DNA of 14,577 bases from contig JAJPZB010000008.1 of the NCBI GenBank assembly GCA_021204635.1, forward strand, positions 1-14,577, read 5' to 3'. Numbering within the stretch: position 1 is the stretch's first letter; the number at the start of each line of letters is the position of its first letter. A program made the translations under genes and the position numbers. The notes beneath the pieces are model-generated. The model had not been told where the DNA came from. It ran no database searches and saw only the letters and a program-made list of their open reading frames with translations. This document shows, piece by piece, positions 13,331-14,577 of the stretch. Source of the stretch: Opitutia bacterium (GTDB taxonomy: Bacteria; Verrucomicrobiota; Verrucomicrobiia; Opitutales; UBA953).

Positions 13331-14577
13331 ATGGAAAACGCCTGGGAACAACGCGCCGCCGCGCTCGCCACAATCTACCCGCGAGAACGCTTGGAGCCGC
13401 GCGCCGTCGCAACAATCGACGCTGCGCTCGGTGGCGACAATGCCGGCGCAAAATCCCACCACCAACCCGCCACCCACCACCAACCCGGCAATGGGGTTGG
13501 TGGTGACAACAATGCCGATAGTCGCGACCACCAACCCGATTCCCACAACAATGGGGTTGGTGGTGGCAAGATCGCGCTCGCATGCTCCGGCGGCAGCGAT
13601 TCCATTGCCCTGCTCCTGCTCGCCGTGGCGCTTTTCCCGGGCTTGCGCGAGCGTCTCTGCGTCCTGCACCTCGACCACGCACTGCGTGGCAGTGAAAGCG
13701 CCGGCGACGCGGAGTTCGTCGCCACCGTTGCGCGCGAGCTCGGCGTCGATTCGGTGGTGGGAAAAATCGATTGGCAGGAAATTTCTGCCCGCGACAACCA
13801 TGGGCGCGGGTTGGTGGCGAGCGAAGAATTTTTGCGAGGGTTGCGCTTGGAGTTTTTCGCTCGGGAAATGCGTGCGCGGAACTGCAAAATCCTGCTCCAA
13901 GGTCACCAACGCAACGACGTCGAAGAGCTTTTGCTGATGCGGCTCTCGCGCGGCGCCGGCGTTGGTGGTCTGTCTGCCCCGCGCCCCGTTTCACCACAAA
14001 GCGACGGCAGGATTTTCGTCCGCCCGCTTCTCTCAATTTCGAAGCCCGACATCGAGGCCGCGCTGCGTTCTCTCGCGATTCCGTGGCGGCAAGACGCCAC
14101 CAACGCAGGCTGCGACTACTTCCGCAACCGAGTGCGCCACAACGTGTTGCCCGCGCTCGCAACCGCCGCACCATTCGTGAACATCGCGCGCTCGCGAATG
14201 TTGCTCGAAGAAGCCGACGATTTCTTGGAGCTCGCCACCAACGACTTTTTACGCTCGGGCAAAAGGCTCTCGGCGGCGCTCCCACGCGCATTGTTGCGGC
14301 GGGCAATCATAAAAATTCTCGACGACAGAGGCGCAACCATCTCGGCAAAAAATCTCGACGCGCTCGTGGAATCTATCGCCACCACCAACCCAATAAAATT
14401 CTCTGCAAACAAGGACTTCGACGTCTGCTGGGACGGTGGCGATCTCAGAATTTTGAAAAGAAATCCAGCCACCACCGACTCGTCCGCCACCAACCCATCT
14501 GCCACCACCAACCCAGGCGCCACCCCCAACCCAATCTTCACCACCAACCCAGGCGGCAACGGTGGCGAAATCGCGCA
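13331..14577 (+). CDS. tilS: tRNA(Ile)-lysidine synthase, 3' end beyond the window
   Basis: TilS converts C34 of tRNA-Ile(CAU) to lysidine using ATP and lysine, so that the tRNA reads AUA. The frame is open for 415 residues to the window edge with no stop. The PP-loop IALACSGGSDS has its SGGSDS at 86-91. LHLDHALRG (112-120), QGHQRNDVEELLLMRLSRGAG (190-210), RPLLSISKPDIEAAL and DATNAGCDYFRNRVRHNVLPAL (255-276) follow in family order. The N-terminus is abnormal. Residues about 34-79 are a His/Gln/Pro/Gly/Asn-rich insert encoded by the dispersed CACCACCAACCC repeat and its reverse complement; the SGG loop normally lies within about 25 residues of the start. Residues 350-410 carry further copies read as TTNP. 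Reading frame and downstream motifs are intact, so the gene is probably functional. Confidence 0.93.
   Translation, partial: MENAWEQRAAALATIYPRERLEPRAVATIDAALGGDNAGAKSHHQPATHHQPGNGVGGDNNADSRDHQPDSHNNGVGGGKIALACSGGSDSIALLLLAVALFPGLRERLCVLHLDHALRGSESAGDAEFVATVARELGVDSVVGKIDWQEISARDNHGRGLVASEEFLRGLRLEFFAREMRARNCKILLQGHQRNDVEELLLMRLSRGAGVGGLSAPRPVSPQSDGRIFVRPLLSISKPDIEAALRSLAIPWRQDATNAGCDYFRNRVRHNVLPALATAAPFVNIARSRMLLEEADDFLELATNDFLRSGKRLSAALPRALLRRAIIKILDDRGATISAKNLDALVESIATTNPIKFSANKDFDVCWDGGDLRILKRNPATTDSSATNPSATTNPGATPNPIFTTNPGGNGGEIA
13457..13566. repeat. In-frame dispersed repeats in the 5' part of tilS
   Basis: CACCACCAACCC occurs at 13457-13468 and 13475-13486, and GACCACCAACCC at 13526-13537. 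The reverse complement GGGTTGGTGGTG occurs at 13494-13505 and 13554-13565. The forward copies all read in tilS frame as (H/D)HQP and the inverted copies as GVGG. Alternating orientation means the transcript can fold into hairpins, for example 13475-13486 against 13494-13505. No copy has the stop-containing CTAACCC variant. Confidence 0.9.
14380..14550. repeat. In-frame dispersed repeats in the 3' part of tilS
   Basis: Copies and near-copies of CACCACCAACCC start at 14380, 14485, 14503, 14521 and 14539. A degenerate one lies near 14470. The last four are exactly 18 bases apart. All fall in the same tilS frame and read as (T/S)TNP-like units (TTNP, ATNP, TTNP, TPNP, TTNP). The array may continue past the window. 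Confidence 0.88.

Noticed and set aside
13331..14577. tilS as a pseudogene disrupted by repeats
   Set aside because: The frame is open throughout, all visible TilS motifs are intact, and repeat copies avoid in-frame stops, so disruption is not supported.

Overview
The window suggests a bacterium of the PVC group, most likely an Opitutales-like Verrucomicrobiota. This is an inference from four things: moderately high GC, a three-gene sdhCAB operon with a single five-helix cytochrome b558-type anchor, start codons that mostly lack a Shine-Dalgarno sequence, and protein sequences of that general type. No marker gene here settles the taxonomy. Almost every gene is housekeeping. The unusual content lies in the DNA between genes and inside the tilS gene at the right end.

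Layout. Positions 1-150 hold a GGGTTGGTGGTGG-type repeat array and the terminator of glgP (glycogen phosphorylase, minus strand, 153-2684). A 234-base divergent spacer separates glgP from sdhC-sdhA-sdhB (2919-6623), which encode the membrane anchor, flavoprotein and iron-sulfur subunits of succinate dehydrogenase/fumarate reductase and end in a strong terminator. A 487-base gene-free stretch (6624-7110) follows. It holds a large inverted repeat, a run of hairpins and a second repeat array, and ends at argB (N-acetylglutamate kinase, minus, 7111-8010). Divergent from argB is an NtrC-type response regulator (8184-9773) with a candidate sigma-54 promoter, followed after 12 bases by a secreted PstS-like phosphate-binding-type protein (9786-10736). 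Then come tRNA-Gly(GCC) with its terminator, yebC, a Nudix hydrolase, a cation diffusion facilitator and a 3'-truncated tilS that runs off the window.

How the genes relate. SdhCAB is one complex linking the TCA cycle to the quinone pool. GlgP mobilises storage glucan. ArgB is the committed kinase of arginine synthesis. The regulator and the binding protein look like a two-gene unit, possibly for nutrient (phosphate or another anion) response, with no histidine kinase or ABC permease in view. The yebC-nudix-CDF-tilS stretch is co-directional and closely packed but functionally mixed.

The main candidate for something undescribed is the dispersed repeat CACCACCAACCC (reverse complement GGGTTGGTGGTG). 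It occurs more than 20 times counting variants, with a spacing of 18-19 bases. It lies in the spacers downstream of glgP, sdhB and argB and also, in frame, inside tilS. There it adds an HHQP/GVGG-rich insert just before the ATP-binding loop and a TTNP-rich stretch near the C-terminal end. Copies carrying a stop-prone CTAACCC variant are seen only between genes. In the G-rich orientation each copy is a potential two-tier G-quadruplex.
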